Assembly (NCBI GenBank): GCA_902596985.1
Contig: CACJWR010000005.1
Span: 1-62,736, forward strand
Length of the DNA stretch: 62,736 nt
Direction: 5' to 3'
Origin: an uncultured Alphaproteobacteria bacterium
GTDB taxonomy: Bacteria; Pseudomonadota; Alphaproteobacteria; Rhodobacterales; Rhodobacteraceae
Shown here one piece after another: positions 29,166 through 38,891 of the stretch. The translations under genes were made by a program, and so were the position numbers. Each line of letters starts with the position of its first letter. Position 1 is the stretch's first letter. Below the pieces are notes generated by a model, which was not told where the DNA came from, made no database searches, and saw nothing but the letters and a program-made list of their open reading frames with translations.

Positions 29166-29861
29166 CTAACTATAGTTTTCATTAAGTGAATAACCTGCAC
29201 TTCTTACAGTTCGTATAGGATCCTTTTTCACTTTACCCCTATTGAGCGCTCTTCGTAAACGCCCCACATGGACATCAACAGTTCGTTCCTCAACGTAGAT
29301 CTGATTGCCCCAGACTTTATCTAACAATTGCTCCCTGTTAAATACTTGTCCTGGCCTCATTAGAAAAACTTCAAGTAACTTAAATTCCACAGGCCCTAAT
29401 TTTATTTCCTTTTTACCTCTAAATACTCTTTTGTTATCACGGTTTAATTCAATGTCATGAAAATTTAAAGTGTCTGTAAAACTGTCTTCACTCACGCGTC
29501 TAAGAAGAGCTTTCGTTCGGGCAATTAATTCAGAGTTTGAAAAGGGCTTGGTTATATAGTCATCAGCTCCGGTGTCGAAAGCTCTCAATTTATCACTTTC
29601 TTCAGTTCGCGCTGTGAGCATTATGACAGGTATTTTTTTTAATTTCTTGGATGAACGTATTTGCCTTAATATTTCCGAACCAGATAGATTTGGAAGCATC
29701 CAATCCAAAATGACAAGGTCCGGTGTCTCATGCCTAACTAAGTCAATAGCGCTTTCACCATCAGAGCATTTAGTTACCTCGTAGCCTTCCTTAGAAAAAT
29801 TGTATTCTATAATTTCTTGAATGTCCTTATCATCTTCAACAAGCAAAATTTTATGTTTCAT
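29166..29861 (-). CDS. phoB: Phosphate regulon response regulator PhoB
   Basis: The 231-residue OmpR-class regulator has the receiver with LVILDWMLPNLSG (phospho-acceptor Asp), MLTAR, and KPFS with the conserved Lys. The C-terminal winged helix has GPVEFKLLEVFLMRPGQVFNREQLLDKVWG and VDVHVGRLRRAL. It binds Pho boxes of the type listed across this window. It is the last gene of phoR-pstSCAB-phoU-phoB. Confidence 0.96.
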   Translation of the reverse strand: MKHKILLVEDDKDIQEIIEYNFSKEGYEVTKCSDGESAIDLVRHETPDLVILDWMLPNLSGSEILRQIRSSKKLKKIPVIMLTARTEESDKLRAFDTGADDYITKPFSNSELIARTKALLRRVSEDSFTDTLNFHDIELNRDNKRVFRGKKEIKLGPVEFKLLEVFLMRPGQVFNREQLLDKVWGNQIYVEERTVDVHVGRLRRALNRGKVKKDPIRTVRSAGYSLNENYS

Positions 29862-29875
29862 TATTAAAAAAACCT

Positions 29876-30559
29876 CTATACAGGCAGGTTAACTTTTGGT
29901 CTTATTGCCACTAAATTCTCACCTGTTATTGCAAAGTGTGTCATTTCTCCAATATGAGTGGTATGATCTCCGATGCGCTCATAATTTTTTGCTATAATCA
30001 TGAGGTGGGAACCAGAGGCCACTCGTTTTTTCTTTTTTAAATATACGAGAAGATTTTCAAAGAGATCAGTATACATTTGATCAATTTTATAATCATTTTT
30101 CCATACTTTTGTAGCTAACTTAATATCTTGATTGGTATATGAATTGATAGATCGAGTAAGCTGTTTTTTTACTTTTTCACCTAGCTCGAATATTTCTCTT
30201 CTTATGTCTATCTGGTATTCATCGCTTAGAAGTTGGGTGCGCTTTGCTATGTTTTTGCAAAGATCACCGACCCTTTCAAAGGCTCCAGAAATCTTGATAG
30301 CCGAAAATAAAACCCGTAAATCATCGGCAACAGGTTGTCTCAAAGCAATTGCTTTTATCACGGACTCGTTGATTTCGTTTTCTAGAAAATCAAGTTTCTC
30401 GTCTAAAAGAACAGCCTTTTCAGCAAGTTGAACGTTATTATCCCTTATCGACAGATTCGTGTTATTTATTATCTGCTCACACAAGCCACCCATCTCCACG
30501 ATTTTACTGTTAATATAAATGAGGTCTTCGTTATATGCTGATGAAATATGTAAAGTCAT
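29876..30559 (-). CDS. phoU: Phosphate signalling protein PhoU
   Basis: The 227-residue all-helical protein has two PhoU repeats with the metal-binding blocks FERVGDLCKNIAKR and YERIGDHTTHIGE. PhoU links the Pst transporter to PhoR and keeps the regulon off when phosphate is plentiful. It sits between pstB and phoB with gaps of 12 and 14 bases. Confidence 0.95.
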   Translation of the reverse strand: MTLHISSAYNEDLIYINSKIVEMGGLCEQIINNTNLSIRDNNVQLAEKAVLLDEKLDFLENEINESVIKAIALRQPVADDLRVLFSAIKISGAFERVGDLCKNIAKRTQLLSDEYQIDIRREIFELGEKVKKQLTRSINSYTNQDIKLATKVWKNDYKIDQMYTDLFENLLVYLKKKKRVASGSHLMIIAKNYERIGDHTTHIGEMTHFAITGENLVAIRPKVNLPV

Positions 30560-30571
30560 CCTATTTCCTTA

Positions 30572-31330
30572 TCATCCAAATCGCCCGGTAATGTAGTCCT
30601 GTGTTTTTTGATTCTCGGGTTGAGTAAAAATTTTATCTGTGTCGTTATATTCAATTAAGTCTCCTAAATGAAAAAAGGCCGTTTTCTTTGATACACGTGC
30701 CGCTTGCTGCATTGAATGGGTTACAATAATTATGGTATAAGACTGACATAGTTCATTCATAAGTTCTTCGATTTTTGCAGTGGCGATCGGATCAAGTGCA
30801 GAACAGGGTTCATCCATGAGAATAACTTCAGGGCTAACGGCAATGGCTCTGGCAATACATATTCTCTGTTGCTGACCCCCTGAAAGCCCTGTTGCTTGAT
30901 CATTTAACCGATCTTTGACTTCATCCATAAGTCCTGCTTTTTCCAAACTATTGTGGACTATATCTTTCAACTCGCTGTCATTACTAGCCAAGCCATGAAT
31001 TCTTGGGCCATAGGCAATGTTGTCAAAAATAGATTTCGGAAACGGATTTGCCTTCTGAAAAACCATTCCAACGCGTGCTCTGAGTTCGACAGGATCTATG
31101 TCTGGCCCATAAATATCTTGTTCATCAAGATGTATACTCCCTTTTATTGAGCAATTCTCTATGACATCATTCATTCTATTTAGACAACGCAAAAAAGTTG
31201 ATTTTCCACACCCAGAGGGACCAATTAGCGCCGTAATTATATTTTTTTCTATATCAAGGCTTATATCTCTTATCGCTTTTTTGTCGCCGTAAGATACCTC
31301 AACTTTTTTTGTTCTAAATTTGCTAGTCAT
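30572..31330 (-). CDS. pstB: Phosphate ABC transporter ATPase PstB
   Basis: The 252-residue ATPase has Walker [10 protein letters not shown], the signature [14 protein letters not shown], Walker [14 protein letters not shown], and the switch His in [31 protein letters not shown] is typical of PstB. It energises phosphate import and takes part in PhoR sensing. Confidence 0.96.
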   Translation of the reverse strand: MTSKFRTKKVEVSYGDKKAIRDISLDIEKNIITALIGPSGCGKSTFLRCLNRMNDVIENCSIKGSIHLDEQDIYGPDIDPVELRARVGMVFQKANPFPKSIFDNIAYGPRIHGLASNDSELKDIVHNSLEKAGLMDEVKDRLNDQATGLSGGQQQRICIARAIAVSPEVILMDEPCSALDPIATAKIEELMNELCQSYTIIIVTHSMQQAARVSKKTAFFHLGDLIEYNDTDKIFTQPENQKTQDYITGRFG

Positions 31331-31334
31331 TATT

Positions 31335-32600
31335 TCACCATTTCTTCTCGAATTTTTTCCTCAATACAACGGCTAAGAGATTCATTGAGATTAAAAACGC
31401 CACTAAGAATAGTATAGCTAAAGAACTCCTTTCATAAAACGCTCTTTCTGCGCTGTCAGACCACATATATATTTGAACTGGCATGGCTGTGGCACTAGAG
31501 GTAAAGGTTGTTGGAATATCAATTATAAAGGCCACCATCCCAATCATTAAAAGAGGTGCTGTCTCGCCCAATGCTTGAGCCATACCTATAATTGTGCCCG
31601 TTAAAATGCCAGGGGTTGCTAGGGGTAATACATGATGTAGTGCTGCCTGCATTTTTGAAGCGCCCAGCCCCAAAGCTGCCTCTCGTATAGATGGAGGAAT
31701 AGAGCGTATAGATGCTCTTGAGGCTATAATTATCGTAGGTAGCGTCATCAAACCTAACACAAGTCCACCGACAAGAGGTGCTGATCTAGGAAGACCAAAC
31801 GTAGATAGAAAAACTGATAAACCAAGCAATCCAAATACTATAGATGGGACTGCCGCTAAGTTGTTAACATTTACTTCAATAAAGTCTGTTATCTTTCCAG
31901 GTTTTGCAAAATACTCGAGGTATATCGCGGCCATAACAGCCAGTGGAAGTGCAAACATTATCGTGACGAAAAGGGTTAAAGCTGAACCAATAACCGATCC
32001 GAGAATTCCAGCGCTCTCAGGCTCTCTGGAGTCAGCAGATGTGAAAAATGTTTTGTTAAATTTAAGTTTTGCAATATCCCTCTCCACCAAGCTATTTACC
32101 CATGCTATTTGCTTATTATTAATCCTTCTATCTTCCTCTGGAATATCAATGCTTAATCTACCTTTTAAATACTGATCTGCGTCGTCAGATAAATGAAGCC
32201 AAACTGACAAAGTATGAGAGCCACTACCAAGGGCTTTCTTTTTAATAATTTCCTTTAGATCATAGCCAGCATTAGCAGAGATAATTGCAAACAATTCTTT
32301 TTTTTCATCTCTATCTTTTACCTCTGGAAAAAATTCTCTTAATGCGCTTTGCACTAAACCATCCCAGTTAAAAAGATTCATCTTATTGTTGTCAGGAGCC
32401 CCACTGTCATCAACGAACTTTTCCGTGTTTACAGATATATCTAGCTTAAAGTAGGCTTGCTGAAGTGCGCTATACCCATTAAGCCCTATCGATATAAGTA
32501 GCGTTGCAAGCATAATAAGAGCAAAACAAATGGAGGTAATACCATAGATCTTTAATCTGGTTTCACGGGCTCTTCTTGATTGTATACTTTTTCTAATCAT
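31335..32600 (-). CDS. pstA: Phosphate ABC transporter permease PstA
   Basis: The 421-residue protein has an N-terminal helix, a periplasmic insertion (residues 55-185) and a permease core of five to six helices. It carries [15 protein letters not shown] and the ATPase-contact loop [20 protein letters not shown]. The long form with an insertion is usual in alphaproteobacteria. It overlaps pstC by eight bases. Confidence 0.93.
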   Translation of the reverse strand: MIRKSIQSRRARETRLKIYGITSICFALIMLATLLISIGLNGYSALQQAYFKLDISVNTEKFVDDSGAPDNNKMNLFNWDGLVQSALREFFPEVKDRDEKKELFAIISANAGYDLKEIIKKKALGSGSHTLSVWLHLSDDADQYLKGRLSIDIPEEDRRINNKQIAWVNSLVERDIAKLKFNKTFFTSADSREPESAGILGSVIGSALTLFVTIMFALPLAVMAAIYLEYFAKPGKITDFIEVNVNNLAAVPSIVFGLLGLSVFLSTFGLPRSAPLVGGLVLGLMTLPTIIIASRASIRSIPPSIREAALGLGASKMQAALHHVLPLATPGILTGTIIGMAQALGETAPLLMIGMVAFIIDIPTTFTSSATAMPVQIYMWSDSAERAFYERSSLAILFLVAFLISMNLLAVVLRKKFEKKW

Positions 32601-33975
32601 ATCTTTCAGCTAACCTCCGCGATATAGAAAGAGCAAAAATATTGAGTAACAGGGTAAAGAAGAAAAGTGCTAGCCCTAGGCCAAAGGCTGACAAGGTTTT
32701 AATATCATCAAACTCTGTATCTCCAGTAAGGAGTGAAACAATTTGAACTGTGACGGTTGTTACGGACTCTAATGGATTGACTGTCAAATTTGCGCTTAAT
32801 CCCGCGGCCATTACAACAATCATTGTCTCTCCGATAGCACGACTAACGGCCAAGAGAACCGCGCCGACCAAACCAGGAATAGCAGCGGGCAGTATAACGA
32901 TGTAAATTGTTTCAGCTTTTGTGGCACCAAGTCCCATTGAACCGTCTCGCAAGCTTTGCGGAACAGCTCTAATAACGTCGTCGGATAAAGAGGAAATAAA
33001 CGGAATAATCATTATACCCATTACAGCACCAGCTGCTATAGCTGACTCAGATGAAACATCTAAACCCAGTGAAAAACCAATTTCCCGGAAAAATGGAGCG
33101 GCAGTCAAAGCAGCAAAATATCCATACACAACAGTTGGAATACCAGCTAAAATTTCCAAAGTTGGTTTTACGAAATCTCGAATTTTAGGCGTAGCAAACT
33201 CCGCAAGATATATTGCAGAGAAAAGGCCAATTGGGATAGCCACACACATTGCTATGAAAGAAATTAGTAATGTACCTAATAGCACAGGTATCATGCCAAA
33301 TGAACCTTCAGCAGCCACTTGATCTGTTCTTATAGCTACATTTGGAGCCCAATGAAGTCCGAATATAAAATCAAAAAAATTATATAAATTAAAAAATCTC
33401 AACGCTTCAAAAAATAGACTTAATATAATGGCTACCGTTGTAAAAATAGCAATAACTGCTGAAGCGAAGAAAATATTAACTATAAATTTTTCAACCTGTT
33501 CCCTTGCGTTTGAGCCAGGTTTCTGTCTATAGGAAATAATCATTCCCAATAACGCAGCGCATAAAATAACCACTAATCCACGAAAAAAGTGCAGTTGCTC
33601 GAAAGCTATTTTATAGTCCTTTGCGAGCATTATTATATTCTCTTCACCAGTGGAAATTTTTCCATTTGAGACATTAATAACTTTTGCCAAGATAAGACTT
33701 ACAAAAGATTCATTAAATGTGGGATTTAATTCTTGAATTTTATTATAGAAAATTTGATCTATATAGTTTGGCCCACCGATTGTTAGAACCAATAATATTA
33801 GGAAAGAGGGTATGAAAGCCCAGAGGAAGGATTGTTGTCCATAGTGAGACGGAAGTGCTTTTGTACGATCGCTAAGTAATGCAGCTTTTCTAACTATACC
33901 GCTTTTTGCGTGATAATAAAAATATACAGATAACCCCAGAAGCACAAAAAAAACGAAACTTAGAGGAAGGGTCAT
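32593..33975 (-). CDS. pstC: Phosphate ABC transporter permease PstC
   Basis: The 460-residue long-form PstC has two N-terminal helices with a connecting region, and then the permease domain with LAGIPTVVYGYFAALT and the EAA-like loop DGSMGLGATKAETIYIVILP. It forms the phosphate channel with PstA. A stable hairpin separates it from pstS. Confidence 0.93.
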   Translation of the reverse strand: MTLPLSFVFFVLLGLSVYFYYHAKSGIVRKAALLSDRTKALPSHYGQQSFLWAFIPSFLILLVLTIGGPNYIDQIFYNKIQELNPTFNESFVSLILAKVINVSNGKISTGEENIIMLAKDYKIAFEQLHFFRGLVVILCAALLGMIISYRQKPGSNAREQVEKFIVNIFFASAVIAIFTTVAIILSLFFEALRFFNLYNFFDFIFGLHWAPNVAIRTDQVAAEGSFGMIPVLLGTLLISFIAMCVAIPIGLFSAIYLAEFATPKIRDFVKPTLEILAGIPTVVYGYFAALTAAPFFREIGFSLGLDVSSESAIAAGAVMGIMIIPFISSLSDDVIRAVPQSLRDGSMGLGATKAETIYIVILPAAIPGLVGAVLLAVSRAIGETMIVVMAAGLSANLTVNPLESVTTVTVQIVSLLTGDTEFDDIKTLSAFGLGLALFFFTLLLNIFALSISRRLAERYD

Positions 33976-34007
33976 TGAAGTGAAAATCCTGTCTGGAGAT
34001 TAACGTG

Positions 34008-34039
34008 CCATAAAGCCGATATGTTATCCGGCTTTATGG
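34008..34039 (-). repeat. Long perfect hairpin in the pstS-pstC spacer
   Basis: CCATAAAGCC (34008-34017) pairs with GGCTTTATGG (34030-34039). The stem can extend by GATA/TATC across a bulged C. No T-run follows on the minus strand, so it is more likely an mRNA stabiliser or processing signal that keeps pstS transcript high than a terminator. Confidence 0.72.
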
Positions 34040-34060
34040 TCTAAGTAAATGGTTAAAAAA

Positions 34061-35026
34061 CTATGGCTTTGGAATAAGGCCAGCAGCTTCTAAGGGGCTA
34101 CCGCTCACCGCTAAGCTCATAAAATAGTCAGAAAACTCTTGAAGTCCTGGAACTACCCCAACGTGTTCTTTTTTAACATAAAAGAATAGTGGCCGAGAAA
34201 CTTTGTACGAACTATCAGCAATTGTACCCATTGATGGAGCTACACCGTTTATGACAGAACCCTGAACCTTATCTTTATTTTGGTCAAGAAATGAATATCC
34301 GAAAATACCAAATCGATCCTGATTTGCAGCAAGCTTTTCTATAATCAGGTTGTCATTTTCTCCTGCCTCGGTAACAGCACCGTCTTCTCTTAGTGCAGAA
34401 CAAAGGGCCTTGTACCCGTCATCACCTTTTTTAGGCATTTTATAAACCTTCTTGCAAGTATCGTGCATGACCAACTCTACGAAAGCATCTCGTGTGCCGG
34501 AAGATGGTGGAGGAGCCAAAACATCTATTTTAACACTCGGCAAGGACGGATTAATGTCGCTCCATCTCTTATAGCCATTGTCTACCATTTTCCCGTTAGA
34601 CATTATTTTAGCTGACACAGCTTTGAAAATCTCTTCCTTAGTTAAAGAATACTTCTGTGCTTTATTGCTGTTTGAGAAAGTTATTCCATCAAAGCCGATC
34701 ATATACTCAACCGGCGTTATACCGTTTGCAGTACAAGTCTCTTTTTCGCTTGATTTCATTGCCCTACTTGCATTGGTTACGTCTGGATGATCAAGACCGA
34801 TCCCTGCACAAAATAGTTTCGCGCCCCCACCGGTACCCGTTGATTCTATAACTGGGGCTTTAAAGTCAGTGTTTTTCGCAAAACGCTCTGCAACGATGGT
34901 TGAAAATGGGAATACAGTTGAGGATCCAACGATCGATATTTGATCGCCTTCCCTAGCCATCAGCGAGCCAGTGCTTAAGACTGCCCCTACAACTGCAGCA
35001 GTAAAAATTTTTAAAATATTGTTCAT
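34061..35026 (-). CDS. pstS: Periplasmic phosphate-binding protein PstS
   Basis: The 321-residue protein has a signal peptide (MNNILKIFTAAVVGAVLSTG, cut after SLMA). The phosphate-site blocks are IVGSSTVFPFSTIVAERF, ESTGTGGGAKLFC and SSGTRDAFVELV. ATG at 35026 is chosen because AAGGAG lies nine bases ahead; an in-frame TTG at 35035 directly abuts that site. It is the high-affinity binder that should be the most strongly expressed gene of the operon. Confidence 0.95.
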   Translation of the reverse strand: MNNILKIFTAAVVGAVLSTGSLMAREGDQISIVGSSTVFPFSTIVAERFAKNTDFKAPVIESTGTGGGAKLFCAGIGLDHPDVTNASRAMKSSEKETCTANGITPVEYMIGFDGITFSNSNKAQKYSLTKEEIFKAVSAKIMSNGKMVDNGYKRWSDINPSLPSVKIDVLAPPPSSGTRDAFVELVMHDTCKKVYKMPKKGDDGYKALCSALREDGAVTEAGENDNLIIEKLAANQDRFGIFGYSFLDQNKDKVQGSVINGVAPSMGTIADSSYKVSRPLFFYVKKEHVGVVPGLQEFSDYFMSLAVSGSPLEAAGLIPKP

Positions 35027-35096
35027 TATTGACAACTCCTTTGTTAACTCAAAAGTCTAATTACATCGAACAATGTCACTAGATCCTCACTTAATT

Positions 35097-35125
35097 GTGT
35101 CAAAAATATTAAAATTTTATGAATA
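35097..35125 (-). promoter_or_regulatory. Degenerate Pho-box-like repeats upstream of pstS
   Basis: On the minus strand the half-sites TATTCAT, TTTTAAT and TTGACAC are spaced by 11 bases. Each departs from TTGTCAT at two or more positions. I report it because a PhoB site is expected here; the sequence support alone is weak. Confidence 0.3.
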
Positions 35126-35161
35126 AATAAGATATTGAAAACATGAATTTTTTTTAAATTT

Positions 35162-36460
35162 TTAATTCATTTTATTTTTTTTTTGTTTACCCAAATTCCC
35201 TTTTGGTAGCCAAGCAGTAAATTGACTGCCTTTGTCAAGTTTGGAGTCAATCTGGAGTTTTCCGCGGTGTCTGATTAAAATATGCTTCACTATCGCCAAT
35301 CCTAAACCAGTACCCTCTTTTTCAGCTTCAGAATTTGTGTTAGCTCTATAAAATCTCTCCGTAAGTCTAGGTAAATGTTCCGCAGAAATTCCACGCCCGT
35401 TATCCTCAATCACTATTCCAACCATACCTTTGTGTTTTTCTTTGGACAGAAAAATTTTTACTTCACATTCAGATCCTGAGTATTTAATAGCATTCTCTAT
35501 TAAGTTTGAGAATAGTTGTCGCAATTGATCAACTTCCCCCATTATTGGCATCATTTTTTTAGAAATATTATTAACTAGTTTAACATTATTGTCTTGTGCG
35601 TATTGTTGTAAGCTCTGCGTTAAATCACTGATAAGTTCACTTAATGAGCAGACAGACGTAATAGGTTTAGTCTCTAGTATTTCCAATTTGGAAAGAGACA
35701 TCAAATCTTTAATTAAAAGTTCCATTTTACCAGCCTGTTTGGCCATAAGATTTAAGAAAAGATCCTTTGCCTTCGGATCATTTTTTGCTGGCCCTTGCAA
35801 TGTTTCGATAAAGCCTGTGATCGACGCTAATGGAGTTCTAAGCTCATGACTAGCGTTTGCAACAAAATCCGTCCGCATTTTTTCGGCTCTTATATGAGTT
35901 GAGTCATCTGTTAGTTGGATAAAAATGTCATTAAAATTGTTTGATATTTTATTTGATGATATGAAAAAAATATTTGCACTAAATTGACGAAATTGTGGGC
36001 TTTGAACTTCAAAAGACAGCTTTACCTGCTTATCTTTTTTTATTGCATTCTCAACAGCAGCTAAAAAAATAGGCGACCTGAAAACGTTCGAAATATGGGA
36101 GCCAGCATGAAAATCAGGGACTATTCCTTTAGCCTCTGAATTTATGAATGTTATTCTACCATTTCTGTCGATCAAAATATAGGGTGAAGGAAGAATGTTC
36201 AATAATCCTTTAATTACCCTGTAAGTGATCTTGGCATTATACGTATCTTGAATCTCTTCCTTGATAGCTTCCTGTTTCAATGCGTTAACATGGTGCTTTT
36301 CGCCTATTTTGCTAGACTTTAAATACATAAAAAATATTATCGAGCACATGAGAACCGTTGCAGGGAAAACCCAGATTGGATATCCTAAGCTCGCAAAAAC
36401 CATTGTTAAACCAATTAGAATAGTAGAAAAAATGATATAATCTTTACGATTGTCTTTCAT
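35162..36460 (-). CDS. phoR: Phosphate regulon sensor histidine kinase PhoR
   Basis: The 432-residue protein has two N-terminal transmembrane helices (about 8-48), a PAS domain (about 85-180), the phospho-acceptor His in FVANASHELRTPLASITGF, and the ATP-binding blocks NLIENAIKYSG, IEDNGRGIS and GTGLGLAIVKHI. This is the normal PhoR layout. It is upstream of pstS and downstream of arsJ by 60 bases on the same strand, so some readthrough from gap-arsJ is possible. Confidence 0.93.
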   Translation of the reverse strand: MKDNRKDYIIFSTILIGLTMVFASLGYPIWVFPATVLMCSIIFFMYLKSSKIGEKHHVNALKQEAIKEEIQDTYNAKITYRVIKGLLNILPSPYILIDRNGRITFINSEAKGIVPDFHAGSHISNVFRSPIFLAAVENAIKKDKQVKLSFEVQSPQFRQFSANIFFISSNKISNNFNDIFIQLTDDSTHIRAEKMRTDFVANASHELRTPLASITGFIETLQGPAKNDPKAKDLFLNLMAKQAGKMELLIKDLMSLSKLEILETKPITSVCSLSELISDLTQSLQQYAQDNNVKLVNNISKKMMPIMGEVDQLRQLFSNLIENAIKYSGSECEVKIFLSKEKHKGMVGIVIEDNGRGISAEHLPRLTERFYRANTNSEAEKEGTGLGLAIVKHILIRHRGKLQIDSKLDKGSQFTAWLPKGNLGKQKKNKMN

Positions 36461-36520
36461 CTTAAAACCAACTCAGAACGTAAATTGTAGCTTACAGTGA
36501 TTCATTTTTAAATCCAGATA

Positions 36521-37771
36521 TCAAGTTTTTTTTGCCAAAATTGCAATAAAATAACTGGAACAAACTAAAAAGACCGTCGTAAAGAATAAGCAAAGGCTAA
36601 GCCCGCCCAACTGATAGCTAACTCCAGATAATAGTGTTCCAAAAAAGCGACCCACTGCGTTAGCTGAATAGTAAAAACCAACATCTTCGGATGCATTTTT
36701 TTTACTTGTTAACTTTAATATCAAATAAGAATGGATGCTTGAATTAATTGCAAAAAAACCTCCAAATAGAAAAAGTAAAGTGATTATTATTACAATCAGC
36801 GTCACTGACAGAGTGTTATCAAAAACAAAAGTTAACAAAGTTAAAAATAAGGTAGGGAAAATTACAATAATGGACCAGCGAAAAGCACTAGATTCTATAT
36901 TTAAATCAGTTTTTCTTTGAATAATTGCTGGCACTTGAGATTGTACGAAGCCATAAAAAATGACCCATAGAGCCATGAAGCTGCCTACCAAAAGGAAAAC
37001 AACTTTACCGTTTGATCCCGTAACAAACATAGTTGAAAACACTTCCAATAAAAACAAAGGAATTCCAATTACGAACCAAATGTCTCGTGCACCAAACAAG
37101 AAAATTCTCGACAAAGAAAGATAATTTATACTGGAAATGTCAGAAAAAAACTTTCCTTCTGATTGTACTCTATTTGATTTTGTATTTAATTCAGGCGTTT
37201 TTAACACTGGGTTCAACGCAATCATTAGAGCTATAAACAAAATGAAGGCAAGAATATATAAAGAGATTGAGAAGGGATGAATGGTAATCAAAAAAGCACC
37301 AACAAAAAAACCTAACCCTTTAACAGTATTTTTGGATCCTGTGAGCCAACTGACGTTCCTAAAAAGCTTCCCTTTAATATTTTCATTGCTTAGAAACTTT
37401 ACGGCTGTCTTACTTCCTATTTTAGTCAAATCTTTAGCGACACCACAGAGACCTTGAAAAAAGATAAGGCAAAAAATCATAAACCATTCTGGGCTATTAA
37501 TCGAAAGAAGGCCAAGTGATGTTAGGCTTAATACCTGCAGGCTAGTACCAGCTATCAAGAGGGTGGATAATCCAAAGCGACGACCAAAAATGCCAGCCAT
37601 AAAATTTGTAATAACACCCATAAATTCGTAGAGTAGAAATATATAAGCGAGAGTAAAAGGAGAATAGCCTTTATCATGAAAATGCATTAGCACTAACATT
37701 CGTAAAGCACCATCGGTCAGCATCAAAAACCAATAAATAATCGATACATTTAAAAATGGATTGAATATCAA
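36521..37771 (-). CDS. arsJ: ArsJ-type organoarsenical efflux permease (MFS)
   Basis: This 416-residue MFS protein has twelve helices and follows a dedicated GAPDH gene by 12 bases. That pair is the known ArsJ system: the GAPDH makes unstable 1-arseno-3-phosphoglycerate from arsenate and glyceraldehyde-3-phosphate, and ArsJ expels it. LTDGALRMLVLMHFHDKGYSPF at the start (conserved core DGALRMLVLMHFHD) and LLYEFMGVITNFMAG are ArsJ-typical. No arsR or arsC is present; control appears to be by PhoB. Confidence 0.88.
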   Translation of the reverse strand: MIFNPFLNVSIIYWFLMLTDGALRMLVLMHFHDKGYSPFTLAYIFLLYEFMGVITNFMAGIFGRRFGLSTLLIAGTSLQVLSLTSLGLLSINSPEWFMIFCLIFFQGLCGVAKDLTKIGSKTAVKFLSNENIKGKLFRNVSWLTGSKNTVKGLGFFVGAFLITIHPFSISLYILAFILFIALMIALNPVLKTPELNTKSNRVQSEGKFFSDISSINYLSLSRIFLFGARDIWFVIGIPLFLLEVFSTMFVTGSNGKVVFLLVGSFMALWVIFYGFVQSQVPAIIQRKTDLNIESSAFRWSIIVIFPTLFLTLLTFVFDNTLSVTLIVIIITLLFLFGGFFAINSSIHSYLILKLTSKKNASEDVGFYYSANAVGRFFGTLLSGVSYQLGGLSLCLFFTTVFLVCSSYFIAILAKKT

Positions 37772-37783
37772 CAGGAGGAAAGC

Positions 37784-38788
37784 CTATTCTCGGATTAATT
37801 TAGATAAGATGTCAACCATTCTACAGGCGTATCCCCATTCATTATCATACCAGGCATATATCTTAAGCTGGGTTTTATTTACGACCATAGTTGAAAGAGA
37901 GTCGATAATTGCTGAGTGGGGATTATTAACATAATCAGATGACACCAAGGGTTTTTCTTCATAAGATAAGATATCTCTCAAATAGGTATTTGAAGCTTCG
38001 TTAAAAAGTTGATTAATCTTATCAACTTCTACATTCTGTTTCATCTCAAAAACACAATCAGTCAATGATGCGTTCAAGAGAGGAACTCTTACAGCATGAC
38101 CATTCAGCCTTCCTTTAAGCTCTGGATAAATTAATGAAATTGCCCTAGCTGAGCCCGTGGTCGTGGGGATTAATGAGTTAATTCCGGATCTCGATCGCCT
38201 TAAATTATTTTTTGGAGCATCAACAATAGTTTGAGAGTTTGTAATGTTATGGATAGTTGTAATTGACCCATGCTTTATTCCAATATTTTCTTCGAGAACT
38301 TTTACAATAGGCGCGAGGCAATTAGTGGTACAGCTTGCGGCTGTAAATATTTTATAAGCACTAGTGTCTATGGATTGATGATTTATTCCATAAACAATAT
38401 TCTGGACATTGGATGATTCTATAGGGGCAGAAATTAATACGTATGATGCCTTTCTTTCGAAGTATGGCTCAAGTAATTTTTCTGATTTATTCACGCCAGT
38501 GCAATCTACTACCAGAAACTTTTCAGATTTAGGAAAACTAATACTCTCTATAGACCCCTCTGTCATCACAGCTATAGAATGATCTTTGTAATTAAGACAA
38601 CCATTTTCAAAACAAAGGTCATCACCCCAAGTCCCATGAACGGTGTCATATCTTAAAAAATACTCTTGGTCAGAAGCAGACCCTGCTTTCTCATTCACCA
38701 TTAAAATATTTTTATGGAGGTTCTCATCGCATAGTCTTCTAAAGACAAGCTTCCCAATTCTTCCTAACCCGTTAATAATTATTTTCAT
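37784..38788 (-). CDS. ArsJ-associated glyceraldehyde-3-phosphate dehydrogenase
   Basis: The 334-residue protein has the NAD site INGLGRIGKLVFRRL, the catalytic Cys in AASCTTNCLAP, and the ITTIHNITNSQTIVDAP block. That block differs from housekeeping GAPDH (usually TTIHSYTxDQ) and is typical of the arsenic-linked branch. It would use arsenate in place of phosphate. It comes first in the two-gene operon and has a strong Pho box 32 bases upstream of its ATG. Confidence 0.88.
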   Translation of the reverse strand: MKIIINGLGRIGKLVFRRLCDENLHKNILMVNEKAGSASDQEYFLRYDTVHGTWGDDLCFENGCLNYKDHSIAVMTEGSIESISFPKSEKFLVVDCTGVNKSEKLLEPYFERKASYVLISAPIESSNVQNIVYGINHQSIDTSAYKIFTAASCTTNCLAPIVKVLEENIGIKHGSITTIHNITNSQTIVDAPKNNLRRSRSGINSLIPTTTGSARAISLIYPELKGRLNGHAVRVPLLNASLTDCVFEMKQNVEVDKINQLFNEASNTYLRDILSYEEKPLVSSDYVNNPHSAIIDSLSTMVVNKTQLKIYAWYDNEWGYACRMVDILSKLIRE

Positions 38789-38820
38789 AATAGACCTCGG
38801 ATAGACGTTACAAAAAAATT

Positions 38821-38838
38821 ATGACAAAAATATGTAAG
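38821..38838 (-). promoter_or_regulatory. Pho box for the gap-arsJ operon
   Basis: On the minus strand CTTACAT-ATTT-TTGTCAT is followed in phase by TTTTTGT. The second half-site is a near-perfect PhoB half-site. Its distance to the ATG (about 32 bases) leaves room for a -10 and a short leader with a CGAGG ribosome site. Confidence 0.75.
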
Positions 38839-38891
38839 AAAATACAATTAATTGTCTATAGTTGAGGATAGAAAAATCACGGATTAAAAAA

